A stretch of DNA of 64,000 nucleotides from Chryseobacterium sp. G0162 (lineage in GTDB: Bacteria; Bacteroidota; Bacteroidia; Flavobacteriales; Weeksellaceae), in assembly GCF_003815715.1 (NCBI RefSeq), contig NZ_CP033922.1, positions 4,574,001-4,638,000 of the forward strand. Direction: 5' to 3'. Both the position numbers and the translations under genes were made by a program. Shown here piece by piece: positions 33,831-43,246 of this stretch. Position 1 is the first letter of the stretch. Each line of letters opens with the position of its first letter. The notes below the pieces were generated by a model that did no database searches, was not told the origin of the DNA, and was given only the letters and a program-made list of their open reading frames with translations.

Positions 33831-34658
33831 TTATTTCTGTACTACTGGAAGATTTCCATTGCTTTTCTGTACTCTTTTATAAGTAAAAGTACACATCATA
33901 ATACTGAATTCATATAAGATAAGTAATGGGAAAGCGGCCATCAGCATACTTAATACATCCGCTGGAGTTATAATGGCTGCAACTACCATGATTAATACAA
34001 TAGCATGACGACGGTAAGTCTTCATAAATACAGGAGTAAGAATTCCGATACTGGTAAGGAAATAGATCAGAATAGGGAACAGGAAAATAACCCCCATTCC
34101 TAAAACAACCTGTAAAAATAATGTCGTATAATCACTCAGGTCATAAAGAGGCACAATGATATCCGAAATTTTAAAGATTACCCCAAAATTAACCGCGAAA
34201 GGAAGAATTAAAAAGTATCCGCATAAAACACCGGTCATAAAAAGCATCCATACTGCATTAATAATGTATATTGAATTCTTTTTCTCTCTTGGATGTAATG
34301 CCGGGCTGATGAAACGCCATAATTCCCAAACGATATAAGGAAATGCAGCTACCATTCCACCAAAAACAGAAACGGCCATCATCACATTAAACTGCTGATA
34401 CAGTCTTTGTACACGCACCGGAAAATCTTTCGGAAGATGAATGCTATCTTCTCCCAAAATCATCCTTGAAAAGTGATTGACAATTTTGAAAGTCGGGAAA
34501 TCATTTCTGGTAGGTCCAAAAAAGATATGGTCCATAATCCAGTTGATATTAAAACCAACCACAAAGGCTGCAACGATGATAGCAATAATTGAACGGACCA
34601 AGTGTCCTCTTAATTCTCCAATATGCCCCAGAAAGGACATGTCTTTTTTGTTGTCCAT
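33831..34658 (-). CDS. tatC: Sec-independent translocase subunit TatC
   Basis: The multi-spanning receptor of the twin-arginine translocase, which exports folded proteins. Six hydrophobic segments are visible. The N-terminal 'MSFLGHIGELRGHLVRSIIA' and the first-loop 'FPYIVWELWRFISPALHPRE' are the conserved contact regions for the twin-arginine signal. I used ATG 34658 (MDNKKDMS); ATG 34676 would add six residues. Length 275 residues. TatA/TatB are not in this window, so the complex must be completed from elsewhere in the genome. Confidence 0.95.
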   Translation of the reverse strand: MDNKKDMSFLGHIGELRGHLVRSIIAIIVAAFVVGFNINWIMDHIFFGPTRNDFPTFKIVNHFSRMILGEDSIHLPKDFPVRVQRLYQQFNVMMAVSVFGGMVAAFPYIVWELWRFISPALHPREKKNSIYIINAVWMLFMTGVLCGYFLILPFAVNFGVIFKISDIIVPLYDLSDYTTLFLQVVLGMGVIFLFPILIYFLTSIGILTPVFMKTYRRHAIVLIMVVAAIITPADVLSMLMAAFPLLILYEFSIMMCTFTYKRVQKSNGNLPVVQK

Positions 34659-34820
34659 ATAAATAGAATCTGTCAAAATACCAACCGTAAAGGCAAGCAG
34701 TTTAAGTCTGCGAAATTATGAAATAATAATCAGTATTTAGAATTTATTAGTCATGAATTTGTTAAGGTTGATGTTACAGATTGTTGACCTATTTATAAAG
34801 ATAGGTTCGAATGTAAAAAC

Positions 34821-34852
34821 AGACCCCTTAAAACAATTATTTCAAGAGGTCT
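34821..34852 (-). terminator. Terminator of the DJ-1/PfpI gene
   Basis: Imperfect arms AGACCcCTT (34821-34829) and AAGAGGTCT (34844-34852); on the minus strand a short T-run (complement of 34816-34820) follows. It lies 22 bp past the stop codon. Confidence 0.65.
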
Positions 34853-34874
34853 GCCGTGCTCTATCCGGTTAAGG

Positions 34875-35561
34875 TTATTTTTCCAGAATCTCCAATACTT
34901 TTTCTGCTACAGCAGCTCCGGATTGAGGATTTTGCCCTGTTACCAGATTTCCATCTGCTACCGCAAAAGGAACAAAATCCTGGTCTGCTTTTACATAATG
35001 AGTGCCTTTGCTTTTCAATACATCTTCTGTAAGATAGGGCATATGATCTGCCAGTTCTGCTGCAATTTCTTCTGAATTTGAAAAGCCGGTTACCGTTTTT
35101 CCTTTAATCAGAAGTTCTCCATTAGAAAGGGTAATATTAAAAAGAGCTACAGCTCCATGACATACGGACGATACAATTCCTCCGTTTTCATATATATTAC
35201 GGGCTATTTTCTGTAATTCTGTATTGTCAGGAAAGTCCCAAACTACTCCATGTCCACCTGCATAATAAATAACACTATAATCTTTAGAGTTGATATCACC
35301 TGGTCTTAAAGTGTTTCCTAATTTGTTTCTAAATGTATCATCAGCGTAATATTTCCAGTCTACAGGCTGTACAAACATTTGGAGAGAAATAGGATCAAGT
35401 GGAGTATACCCTCCTTTCGGGCTTACAAAATCAATTTCATAGCCTTGTTCTTCCAGTTTTTCATAAAAATGAACCGCTTCTCCCAGCCATAAGCCTGTTG
35501 CTCTTTCCATATTAGGATATTTTTCCACACTTGTCACTACGATTAATGCTTTCTTTTTCAT
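34875..35561 (-). CDS. DJ-1/PfpI family protein (Hsp31-like)
   Basis: A 228-residue class I glutamine-amidotransferase-like protein. The nucleophile elbow is 'VSSVCHGAVALFN', with a catalytic Cys followed by His; 'YYAGGHGVVWDFPDN' and 'FVSPKGGYTPLDP' are typical of the Hsp31/glyoxalase III branch. Members act as chaperones or glutathione-independent glyoxalases removing methylglyoxal. The insertion near residues 55-90 also fits Hsp31-type proteins. It follows a Crp/Fnr regulator gene, and the gap contains a perfect TGTGA-N6-TCACA site, so that regulator may control it. Confidence 0.9.
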   Translation of the reverse strand: MKKKALIVVTSVEKYPNMERATGLWLGEAVHFYEKLEEQGYEIDFVSPKGGYTPLDPISLQMFVQPVDWKYYADDTFRNKLGNTLRPGDINSKDYSVIYYAGGHGVVWDFPDNTELQKIARNIYENGGIVSSVCHGAVALFNITLSNGELLIKGKTVTGFSNSEEIAAELADHMPYLTEDVLKSKGTHYVKADQDFVPFAVADGNLVTGQNPQSGAAVAEKVLEILEK

Positions 35562-35636
35562 TGGTATTGTTGTTTAAAATTATAGAACAAAGATTGGATT
35601 TTTTACAACACAATGATAAGGATATACCTCAAAAAA

Positions 35637-35661
35637 AAGATGTGACACATATCACATCTTT
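35637..35661 (-). promoter_or_regulatory. CRP-type palindrome / terminator hairpin between regulator and DJ-1 genes
   Basis: GATGTGA-CACATA-TCACATC (35639-35658) is a perfect TGTGA-N6-TCACA site of CRP/FNR type. Read on the minus strand the same dyad forms a hairpin followed by eight T's, so it also works as an intrinsic terminator for the regulator gene whose stop codon it touches. It is centred about 65 bp upstream of the probable DJ-1 start of transcription, judged from the near -7 box AATCTTTG (35595-35588). Confidence 0.65.
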
Positions 35662-36223
35662 ATAAATATAACCGGCTTAATGTTTCTCTTGAAACTCCCA
35701 GATAGCTTGCAATAAGCTGTTTCGGAATATGATCTATAAAACCTGGATATTGTTTTATAAAATCTTCATAACGCTCTTTGGCAGATTTACTCATTAACGA
35801 AAGAATCCTCTGTTGTAAGGCAACGTAGCCGAAATTAGATTTTACCCTGAAAAAATGTTCCATCACAGGAACTTTTGAACAAAGGATATTTAAATCTTCA
35901 AATGATAGGGCATGTACTTCAGCATCTTCAATGCAATCAACAGCCAATGATGAGGTTTCTTGCTTAAAAAAGCCTGCGAAATCAGAAATCCACCAGTTGG
36001 CCGCTGCAAACTGAAGAATATATTCTTTTCCTGTATGATCTATGAAACTGCTTTTAAGAATACCTTTTTCTATTAGAAAAATTTCATGTACAGGCTGGTG
36101 TTCCTGTATCAAAAACTGTCTTTTCCTGAATCTTTTTTCTACAAAAAAGCCTTGAATCATCTCAAATTCATCATCCGAGAGGGTAACAATTTCCTGAATA
36201 TGTTCTTTTAGAAAATGGTTCAT
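35660..36223 (-). CDS. Crp/Fnr-family transcriptional regulator
   Basis: A 187-residue regulator with an N-terminal cyclic-nucleotide-binding-like beta roll (about 10-115; 'QFLIQEHQPVHEIFLIEKGI') and a C-terminal winged helix ending in 'LIASYLGVSRETLSRLYL'. The recognition helix keeps R-E-T-x-x-R, the residues that in E. coli CRP read TGTGA. The wing after it is short. The cAMP pocket motif (RxxxS) is not obvious, so the ligand is unknown; Bacteroidota have many cAMP-independent members. It is 15 bp downstream of kdsD and 98 bp before the DJ-1 gene. Confidence 0.92.
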   Translation of the reverse strand: MNHFLKEHIQEIVTLSDDEFEMIQGFFVEKRFRKRQFLIQEHQPVHEIFLIEKGILKSSFIDHTGKEYILQFAAANWWISDFAGFFKQETSSLAVDCIEDAEVHALSFEDLNILCSKVPVMEHFFRVKSNFGYVALQQRILSLMSKSAKERYEDFIKQYPGFIDHIPKQLIASYLGVSRETLSRLYL

Positions 36224-36238
36224 CTTAACAATCGATGA

Positions 36239-37198
36239 TTAATTGATTCCTTCATCAAGCAATGTATGCAGATCAATAATCCCGAAATACTTTCCGTTTT
36301 CGGTGACTACCAACTGACCGATGTTATTCCCTTTTAAAATTTTCATGGCTTCTTTCGCAAGGGCATCCTTTTCAATAGTTCTTGGATTGGAAGACATAAT
36401 GTCTTTCGCCAAAACTTTAGTGATCTCTTCTCCTTTCATCAGCATTCTTCTCAAATCCCCGTCGGTAATCACTCCAATAATCTGATCTTCATTAGTAACA
36501 ACCGTAATTCCATGACTTGATGCACTGATGGAAATAATAACATCTCTAATGGTAGCTTCTTCTGAAACCTGAGGCTTCTGTGAAGAAAGAAACTGTTCAA
36601 CCTTTGAAGTCAGATTTTTACCCAGGCTTCCTCCAGGATGGAACTTCGCAAAATCATTCGCTTTGAAATCATTCAATTCCATTAAAGCGACAGCAAGCGC
36701 ATCTCCTAATGCCATTTGAATTGTAGTAGAACTTGTAGGAGCGAGTTTATTAGGACAAGCTTCTACATCAACATGTGTATCCAGAATAATTTCTGAAAAT
36801 TCAGCAAGTTTACTGCTTTTGTTTCCGGTCATTCCGATCAATGCTGAAGAATAATCCCTCAAATAAGGAACCAGATTTGCTATTTCAGGAGAATTTCCGG
36901 AATTGGAGATACAAAGTACCACATCCTGTTTCTGAATCACTCCAAGGTCACCATGAATCGCTTCCGAAGCATGCAAAAATTGTGATGGAGTTCCCGTAGA
37001 GTTCAGAGTAGCAACAATTTTATTGCCTACATGGGCTGATTTTCCGATTCCTACTACAATTAGTTTTCCTTTGGCAGAGTGAATAATTTCTACTGCCTGT
37101 GCAAATTGGTCGTCAATTCTGTTTTTTAACTTTTCTAATTCTGAAATTTCAATTTCTAAAGTGCTTTTAGCAATTGATATAATGTTGGTTCTATCCAT
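36239..37198 (-). CDS. kdsD: KpsF/GutQ-type arabinose-5-phosphate isomerase
   Basis: It interconverts ribulose-5-phosphate and arabinose-5-phosphate, the first step to the lipopolysaccharide sugar Kdo. The SIS domain (about 40-170) shows 'KLIVVGIGKSAHVGNKIVAT', 'SEAIHGDLGVI', 'ISNSGNSPEI' and the catalytic region 'NKLAPTSSTTIQMALGDALAV'; two CBS domains follow (about 205-315). I chose ATG 37198 (MDRTNIISIAK); the track of residues before it, from ATG 37255, has no similarity to the family. The length is 319 residues. Divergent from recQ. Confidence 0.94.
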   Translation of the reverse strand: MDRTNIISIAKSTLEIEISELEKLKNRIDDQFAQAVEIIHSAKGKLIVVGIGKSAHVGNKIVATLNSTGTPSQFLHASEAIHGDLGVIQKQDVVLCISNSGNSPEIANLVPYLRDYSSALIGMTGNKSSKLAEFSEIILDTHVDVEACPNKLAPTSSTTIQMALGDALAVALMELNDFKANDFAKFHPGGSLGKNLTSKVEQFLSSQKPQVSEEATIRDVIISISASSHGITVVTNEDQIIGVITDGDLRRMLMKGEEITKVLAKDIMSSNPRTIEKDALAKEAMKILKGNNIGQLVVTENGKYFGIIDLHTLLDEGIN

Positions 37199-37316
37199 TT
37201 TATGACGATAAGGTATACAAAAAAGTTTTCTAAAAACGTTATATTTTAAAAACAATATTTAATATAAATTTTATTTTTTATAAATTCGTTCGCTTTTATT
37301 TTAAGCAGAATTTTTA

Positions 37317-37324
37317 TAACTTTG
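37317..37324 (+). promoter_or_regulatory. -7 promoter box of recQ
   Basis: TAacTTTG, 33 bp before the recQ ATG. No clear TTG is found at 17-23 bp upstream. Confidence 0.6.
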
Positions 37325-37356
37325 GGTTAGATGCAAATTTAGCAATTGAAAATTAG

Positions 37357-39561
37357 ATGAGCGCAAAAAAAGCCAATTTATCAGGCGAATTGAAAAAGTA
37401 TTTTGGGTTTTCTACATTTAAGGGACAACAGGAACAAATCATAGAAAATCTATTGAATGGGAAGGATATATTTGTTTTGATGCCTACAGGTGGTGGTAAA
37501 TCATTATGTTATCAGCTTCCGGCACTTATTTCGGAGGGAACAGCAATTGTTGTTTCACCTTTAATAGCGTTAATGAAGAATCAGGTAGATGCCGTAAACG
37601 GGCTATCATCTGATGATGGGGTAGCGCATGTATTAAATTCATCATTAAACAAGACACAGACAAAACAGGTTTTTGACGATATTAAAAGCGGGAAGACCAA
37701 GCTTTTGTATGTAGCTCCTGAATCATTGATAAAAGATGATTATCTGGACTTTTTAAAAGAAGTTAAGATTTCTTTCTTTGCGATTGATGAGGCTCACTGT
37801 ATTTCAGAGTGGGGACATGATTTCAGACCGGAATACAGGAACCTTAAACAGATTATTGATAAGATTGCCAATGTACCGGTGATCGCCCTTACGGCAACAG
37901 CTACGCCCAAGGTGCAGGATGATATTCAGAAAACACTGGGGATGACCAATGCTTTGGTCTTCAAAGAAAGTTTCAACCGTCCGAATTTATATTATGAGGT
38001 ATGTCCTAAAATTAATATAGATAAGGAGATCGTTAAATTTATCAATCAGCATAAAGGAAAATCAGGGATTGTCTATTGTCTGAGCAGAAGAAAGGTGGAA
38101 GAATTCGCTCAGCTTTTGCAGGTCAATGGAATTAATGCCCTTCCTTATCATGCAGGTCTTGATCAAAAAGTGAGAGTAGCCAATCAGGATAAATTCCTGA
38201 TGGAAGAAGTAGACGTAATTGTAGCTACCATTGCTTTTGGAATGGGAATCGACAAACCGGATGTACGTTTTGTAATTCACTATGACTTTCCAAAATCGCT
38301 GGAAAGTTATTATCAGGAAACTGGGAGAGCAGGAAGAGATGGCGGAGAAGGTCATTGTCTCGCATTTTATGATCCTAAAGATATCGAAAAATTAGAAAAA
38401 TTTCTGGCCCAAAAACCTGTATCCGAAAGAGAAATCGGTTTACAGCTGTTGAATGAAGTGGTAGGTTATGCTGAAACATCCATGAGCCGAAGACAATATA
38501 TTCTTTATTATTTTGGGGAAATCTTTGATCCGGTAAAAGGTGACGGCGCTCAAATGTGTGATAATTCATTCAATCCTCCAAAATTAAAAGATGCTACTTC
38601 TGATTTAACGAAGACACTCGAACTGATTAATGATACTGGAGAAAAATTCAAGGCAAAAGATCTTATTTCTGTTATTGTAGGGAAGGAAACTGCGGTTACT
38701 AAGTCTTATAAGCTGGAACAGAATCCTCATTTCGGTTTTGGAAAAGAAGAAAAAGATAACTATTGGAAAACCATACTGAGACAGGCAACGGTTCAGAATT
38801 TCTTACAGAAAGATATTGAAACGTATGGTGTTTTAAAGATTGCAGAAAAAGGAAGGAATGTATTGGCGGGTAAATCCAAAGATGTTTTCTTAATTGCTGA
38901 AGACAGGGAATTTGATCTTACACAAGCCAAGGCAGATAGTGATCAGTTACAGCAGCAAGCCGGAGGAGGTCTAGATCAAAAACTGTTTACCTTATTAAAG
39001 GAACTGAGAAAGAAAGTAGCCAAAAAGCATGGAATTCCTCCATATACCGTATTTATGGACCCAAGTTTAGAGGATATGACGGTTCAATATCCGATAACGG
39101 TAGATGAAATCAACAAAATTTATGGAGTAGGAGAAGGAAAAGCTAAGAAATATGGTAAAGAATTCGCCGATTATATTAAAACTTATGTTGAGGACAATAA
39201 TATAGAACGTACCCAGGACATGGTATTGAAACAGGTGGCCAATAAATCAAGCCACAAAGTTTTCATTATCCAAAGTACTGATAAAAAAATAGATCTGGAA
39301 GATATTGCAAGAGCAAAGAACCTTTCTATGGATGAACTTCTGAAAGAAATGGAAAGAATTGTTTATCAGGGGACCAAATTAAACATCGATTATTATATTG
39401 AAGATAATTTTGACGAAGATATTGTAGACGGCTTCATGGAATTCATGAACGAATCTGAAAGCGACAGCATGAAAATTTTGCTGGACGAATTTGGAGACGA
39501 ACTGTCTGATGAAGAGGTAAGAATGCTGAGAATTAAGTTTATCAGTGACGTTGCCAACTAA
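37357..39561 (+). CDS. recQ: ATP-dependent DNA helicase RecQ
   Basis: A 734-residue 3'-5' helicase that works in recombination and fork repair. Helicase motifs: Walker A '[14 protein letters not shown]' near residue 45, DEAH at 144-147 in '[17 protein letters not shown]', 'ALTATATP', and motif VI '[11 protein letters not shown]'. After the RecQ-C-terminal/winged-helix region ('[18 protein letters not shown]', which has a reduced set of the usual zinc cysteines) comes an HRDC-like domain ('[24 protein letters not shown]') and a further C-terminal tail with acidic end. Single gene with its own promoter and terminator. Confidence 0.95.
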   Translation: MSAKKANLSGELKKYFGFSTFKGQQEQIIENLLNGKDIFVLMPTGGGKSLCYQLPALISEGTAIVVSPLIALMKNQVDAVNGLSSDDGVAHVLNSSLNKTQTKQVFDDIKSGKTKLLYVAPESLIKDDYLDFLKEVKISFFAIDEAHCISEWGHDFRPEYRNLKQIIDKIANVPVIALTATATPKVQDDIQKTLGMTNALVFKESFNRPNLYYEVCPKINIDKEIVKFINQHKGKSGIVYCLSRRKVEEFAQLLQVNGINALPYHAGLDQKVRVANQDKFLMEEVDVIVATIAFGMGIDKPDVRFVIHYDFPKSLESYYQETGRAGRDGGEGHCLAFYDPKDIEKLEKFLAQKPVSEREIGLQLLNEVVGYAETSMSRRQYILYYFGEIFDPVKGDGAQMCDNSFNPPKLKDATSDLTKTLELINDTGEKFKAKDLISVIVGKETAVTKSYKLEQNPHFGFGKEEKDNYWKTILRQATVQNFLQKDIETYGVLKIAEKGRNVLAGKSKDVFLIAEDREFDLTQAKADSDQLQQQAGGGLDQKLFTLLKELRKKVAKKHGIPPYTVFMDPSLEDMTVQYPITVDEINKIYGVGEGKAKKYGKEFADYIKTYVEDNNIERTQDMVLKQVANKSSHKVFIIQSTDKKIDLEDIARAKNLSMDELLKEMERIVYQGTKLNIDYYIEDNFDEDIVDGFMEFMNESESDSMKILLDEFGDELSDEEVRMLRIKFISDVAN

Positions 39562-39586
39562 GGAATGAAATATGAAAAAAATAGTA

Positions 39587-39616
39587 AAAGCTCTTCAATT
39601 GAAGAGCTTTTTTGTT
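39587..39616 (+). terminator. Terminator of recQ
   Basis: Perfect palindrome of AAAGCTCTTCAA (39587-39598) and TTGAAGAGCTTT (39599-39610), then a T-run. Confidence 0.9.
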
Positions 39617-39649
39617 GTAGTTTAGTAAAAACGAATGCAATTATACTGA

Positions 39650-40099
39650 ATGCAATTTTTAAAGAAAAACTACCTTGTCATTTTATTTTTTGTCATAATA
39701 GGTATCATTATTTACGACTACTTTTTTAGGCAGGATTTCAAGAATAACTATCAGAAAACCGGAGAATATGCTATTGGTACAATTCATGAAATTAAACCCT
39801 ATGGAAGAGGGACTGGTTATAATTACCTTTACCTATTTAAGGTAGATAATAAAGAGTATAAAGGACGATGTGATGGAGAGATGCCTTTTTCTAAGGGACC
39901 ACAAAATGTAGATAAAAGATTTCTGGTATTATATTTAAAGAATAATATTCATAGCAATAGCCTTTATATCAACATTCCTGTACATGATAGTATAAAAAAT
40001 AATGCTGAATTAGAGAAATGGGTCTCAGAACATCCTGAAGTTAGATCTAAACTGGATTCAATTCCGGGTACTGGATGGTTTTTTGAAAATTACTTTTAG
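39650..40099 (+). CDS. Hypothetical single-pass membrane protein, 149 aa
   Basis: One membrane segment (about residues 8-25, 'YLVILFFVIIGIIIYDYFF') is followed by a soluble domain of about 120 residues with 'GEYAIGTIHEIKPYGRGTGYNYLYLF' and 'YKGRCDGEMPFSKG'. I recognise no family; such anchored small proteins are common in Chryseobacterium. It is a lone gene between a terminator and a repeat-bearing intergenic region. Confidence 0.7.
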   Translation: MQFLKKNYLVILFFVIIGIIIYDYFFRQDFKNNYQKTGEYAIGTIHEIKPYGRGTGYNYLYLFKVDNKEYKGRCDGEMPFSKGPQNVDKRFLVLYLKNNIHSNSLYINIPVHDSIKNNAELEKWVSEHPEVRSKLDSIPGTGWFFENYF

Positions 40100-40123
40100 G
40101 ATGATGAAATTGTGGATTTTCTT

Positions 40124-40248
40124 GCCACTGATGCACGAATTTCCTTTTACATTCTAACTCATTTTTTTGAAAGTTTATATATACATTATAATATTCTATG
40201 TGCCTATATGGTTCGAAATTTTTTAAACCGCATAGGCACATAGATTTT
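40124..40248. repeat. Partial copy of a MITE-like intergenic element
   Basis: It starts with GCCACTGATGCACGAAT (40124-40140), as does the element at 57479, and includes a central stretch 40193-40248 that aligns at about 80% with 57580-57634. The centre forms a hairpin (CTATGTGCCTAT ... ATAGGCACATAG). The inverted right end is not found here, so the copy is incomplete. Confidence 0.65.
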
Positions 40249-40290
40249 ACAAATAAGATGATTAATGATAAAAGTAGATTTTAACAGTAT

Positions 40291-40324
40291 ACAATTTTAT
40301 CGGAGATAAAATCTTTGCGCCTTA
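40291..40324 (-). repeat. Dispersed short repeat, copy A
   Basis: Its reverse complement matches 29 of 34 bases of the copy at 46091-46124, including the core GATTTTATCT..GATAAAATTG. Flanking bases 40350-40365 (TTCGCGTCTTTGCGAA) also have a weaker counterpart before copy B. Confidence 0.65.
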
Positions 40325-40459
40325 TAGCATTCACCTATTCTATAATCTTCGCGTCTTTGCGAATGCCAACCAATATATATTTAAAAATTGAGATTGTTTT
40401 AACAGCAATGCTAAAAGGAATATTTGACTTGTAATTAAACTTTTTAGTAACTTTAACTG

Positions 40460-41542
40460 ATGAAAAAAATATCTGTCATATTTATTCTGCCGGACTTAGA
40501 AACCGGAGGCGCAGAAAGGATAGTTACCACCATAGCAAATCATCTTTCCAGGGATCGTTTTGAGCCTAAGATTTTGCTATTGCGTAAACAGGGCGGATAT
40601 CTTGATTTTTTGAAAAAAGATGTTGAAATTATTGACATTAATACTGAAAGGATCAGACATTCTTTAAAACCTATTTTGGGGGAAATTTACAGAAGAAGAC
40701 CAGATATCGTATTTTCCGGTTTTGGAGAAGTAAATGCCTATTTGTCGTTGTTTATCAAGCTTTTTCCAAGAACAAAATTTATCGCCAGGGAAACAAATGT
40801 AGTTACTCAACATGTGACGAGAAAGGAAATTAAATTCTTTTATCATTTTTACAATAACTATCAGAAAATCATTGCGCAAAGTGATGATATGATGAAGGAT
40901 TTGGTTGATAATTTTAATATCAAAAAGAAAAAAATCGTTAAAATCAATAATCCGGTGGACTTTGATTTTATTGATGAAAAATTAAAGTTTTCTTTAAAAC
41001 CCGAAGGATTTAAATACAATTATAAGAACGTAGTGGCCATTGGAAACTTATCGGCCAGAAAAGGATTTGATAACCTGTTAAAAGTGTTTTCAAGGCTGAA
41101 AAATGAAAATATCATGCTTCATATTCTGGGCGATGGAAAGGATAGAGAAGTGCTGCTTCAGATGAAGGAATTTTTAGGACTAAAAAATGTTATTTTCCAT
41201 GGCAGACAAGAAAATCCTTATCAGTTCTTAAAGTATGCAGACCTGTTTATTCTTTCTTCAAGGTATGAAGGTTTTCCCAATGTACTTCTGGAAGCAGGAG
41301 CATGTGGAACCTATTCTTTAGCCAACAATTGTCCGGGAGGAATCAATGAGATCATTCAGCATAATGTGAATGGAGAAATTGCCAATATTGAAAATTATGA
41401 GGATTTTGCGCAGCAAATCATAAAAGTAATGCATGAGAACTATAATCGTGATGCTATAAAGAACTCCATTAAATCCAGATTTTCAAAAAATATTATTTTA
41501 GATGAGTATGAAAGGGTATTATTGGATCTAATTTATAAATAA
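40460..41542 (+). CDS. Glycosyltransferase family 4
   Basis: A 360-residue GT-B enzyme. The N-terminal Rossmann start 'ISVIFILPDLETGGAERIVT' is the GT4 acceptor-side signature, and the C-terminal 'SSRYEGFPNVLLEAGACGTY' holds the nucleotide-sugar EGFPNVLLE motif. Members add sugars in capsule, exopolysaccharide or lipopolysaccharide synthesis; donor and acceptor are not predictable. It is isolated from other glycan genes in this window. It is followed 18 bp later by a secreted cupin gene. Confidence 0.92.
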   Translation: MKKISVIFILPDLETGGAERIVTTIANHLSRDRFEPKILLLRKQGGYLDFLKKDVEIIDINTERIRHSLKPILGEIYRRRPDIVFSGFGEVNAYLSLFIKLFPRTKFIARETNVVTQHVTRKEIKFFYHFYNNYQKIIAQSDDMMKDLVDNFNIKKKKIVKINNPVDFDFIDEKLKFSLKPEGFKYNYKNVVAIGNLSARKGFDNLLKVFSRLKNENIMLHILGDGKDREVLLQMKEFLGLKNVIFHGRQENPYQFLKYADLFILSSRYEGFPNVLLEAGACGTYSLANNCPGGINEIIQHNVNGEIANIENYEDFAQQIIKVMHENYNRDAIKNSIKSRFSKNIILDEYERVLLDLIYK

Positions 41543-41560
41543 TTAATAGCACAAAGCCTT

Positions 41561-41953
41561 ATGAAGAAAACAATTCCATGTATTGCTTTCATGCTGTTTT
41601 CTATAACGGTAATGGCCCAGAAAAGCCGGATTGCCAGAAAAGAATTATTGAAAGCTCCAATGAATCAAAAAGTGACTACTGCTGAAGTTCAGGAAATAAC
41701 AATGCCGGGAGGGGAGACTGCTCCCAAACATTTACATCCATGTCCGGTTATCGGAATTATCAAATCCGGAGAGGCCATTTTTCAGATAGAAGGAAGAGAA
41801 AGTATTATTCTTCATGAAGGAGATGCCTTCTATGAACCTAAAAATGTTAACATTCTTCATTTTGATAATGCCTCAAAAGAAAAAGCACTCGTTTTTACGG
41901 CAATGTATCTGAAAAAAGGGAATGAAGAAAATATACAGTTTCTAAATAAATAA
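41561..41953 (+). CDS. Secreted cupin-domain protein
   Basis: A 130-residue protein with a signal peptide (1-19, ending VMAQ) and one cupin barrel. The metal-binding histidines sit in 'PGGETAPKHLHPCPVIG' (motif 1) and 'HEGDAFYEPKNVNILH' (motif 2). Such small periplasmic cupins of unknown ligand are common in Bacteroidota. It lies 18 bp after the glycosyltransferase gene and may share its transcript, though the functions look unrelated. Confidence 0.87.
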   Translation: MKKTIPCIAFMLFSITVMAQKSRIARKELLKAPMNQKVTTAEVQEITMPGGETAPKHLHPCPVIGIIKSGEAIFQIEGRESIILHEGDAFYEPKNVNILHFDNASKEKALVFTAMYLKKGNEENIQFLNK

Positions 41954-42052
41954 TTGAAATAAGGTGGTCATTTTAACTGCTAATTCAGCTTGCGTAGGTG
42001 CTTTTTTATTTTGGATTTTTCGAGCACCTGTAATTTAAATCAATTATTTAAC

Positions 42053-43186
42053 ATGATATTGGAAAGCATTGCTTTTTCGGGGATCGTTGTTGCATGTATG
42101 TGCATTGCTTTACTGTTTTCCAAAAAGAAAAATGTTTCTTCCGATTATTACCTTATCGTTTGGCTGTTGGTTGGAGCAATTAACCTTGTATACTATTTAT
42201 TTCCGTTTTTACTTTCTGAAAGGCTTCAACCATTTGGTTTTGCTCTTCCTGTGCTAAGTATGGGAATGCTTTATCTGTATGTTATTTCGATTACCTTTAA
42301 TATCCCATTTCGTTTTGGGTATTTGATTAAGCACTCTGTATTTTTTATGGGGTATAGTCTGTTTTTTATTGTTGTTTCAACGTTTTATAGCCAGATAGGG
42401 TTTAAAAACAGTATTCCTTATTTTATTGAAAAAGACCAAAATGGGATGTTGAATCTGATGACGTTTCCAATGGCTGTTGTGCCTGTGGTTTATATTGTTT
42501 TATGTTTTCTGGCTTTAAGAAAATATCAGAAAATGCTTCCTGAATATTATTCTGCTCTTGAAAAGATCAACCTTAACTGGCTGAAGTATATCATTGTTTC
42601 ATTAATTATCCTTTTTATTGGGGTTTTCTGTATGATTGCTTTAGGAACGCGGACGGATATCATTCCTTTTGACAAAATCTTTCGGATCGTTGCGGTGGTG
42701 CAAAGCGGATATTTGTTCTGTATTGTATTCTTTAGTTTACGACAAAGTCTTGTGTTTCATCAGCAGGGAAAGCTGGATATGAATAATGTTGCTGCCAAAG
42801 AAGAGAAAATCAATATTCTGGATAAAAATGGCTCTGATAGTGTATCTCAAAAGCTGTTAAAGTTTATGGAAACAGAGAAACCTTACCTTGATGAGGAGCT
42901 GAGCCTGCAAAAATTATCTTCGTTAATGAATATTTCCACTCATCAACTTTCACAAACGATCAATCAGGCACTTCATACTAATTTTTACAAATTCGTAAAC
43001 GCTTACAGAATAGAAGAGGTCAAGAAAAAATTGAGAGATCCTGAGTTTGAAAAGTATTCAATCCTGGGAATTGCTTTTGAATCAGGTTTTAATTCAAAAT
43101 CTACTTTTAATAAGATCTTTAAAGAAGAAACCGGAATGACTCCATCTGAATTTAAGAAGTCCGGATCTATCAGAAAAGGGTCCTAA
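42053..43186 (+). CDS. AraC-type regulator with membrane sensor domain
   Basis: A 377-residue protein with six to seven membrane segments in its first 235 residues and a C-terminal AraC DNA-binding domain ('LSLQKLSSLMNISTHQLSQTIN' as first helix-turn-helix, 'ILGIAFESGFNSKSTFNKIFKEETGMTPSEFK' as second). This membrane-sensor plus AraC design is typical of Bacteroidota one-component regulators. I chose ATG 42053 (MILESIAFSG); the upstream TTG at 41990 overlaps a hairpin AGGTGC...GCACCT in the leader. Targets are unknown; the membrane gene after it is a candidate. Confidence 0.9.
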   Translation: MILESIAFSGIVVACMCIALLFSKKKNVSSDYYLIVWLLVGAINLVYYLFPFLLSERLQPFGFALPVLSMGMLYLYVISITFNIPFRFGYLIKHSVFFMGYSLFFIVVSTFYSQIGFKNSIPYFIEKDQNGMLNLMTFPMAVVPVVYIVLCFLALRKYQKMLPEYYSALEKINLNWLKYIIVSLIILFIGVFCMIALGTRTDIIPFDKIFRIVAVVQSGYLFCIVFFSLRQSLVFHQQGKLDMNNVAAKEEKINILDKNGSDSVSQKLLKFMETEKPYLDEELSLQKLSSLMNISTHQLSQTINQALHTNFYKFVNAYRIEEVKKKLRDPEFEKYSILGIAFESGFNSKSTFNKIFKEETGMTPSEFKKSGSIRKGS

Positions 43187-43246
43187 CCGATCATTTAGGA
43201 CGATCAGATTGTTGTTTTTATAGGATTTTTGACATCAAAAAAAACT

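Larger units (their letters stand above)
40100..40459. other. Intergenic region, 360 bp, carrying dispersed repeats
   Basis: It contains a left-end copy of the GCCAC...ATGCACGAAT element (from 40124), its central hairpin (40193-40248) and an unrelated repeat copy (40291-40324). No gene or promoter box was recognised. Confidence 0.65.

Noticed and set aside
42001..42035. Riboswitch before the AraC-type gene
   Set aside because: Only one hairpin (AGGTGC/GCACCT) is visible; it matches no riboswitch consensus I know.
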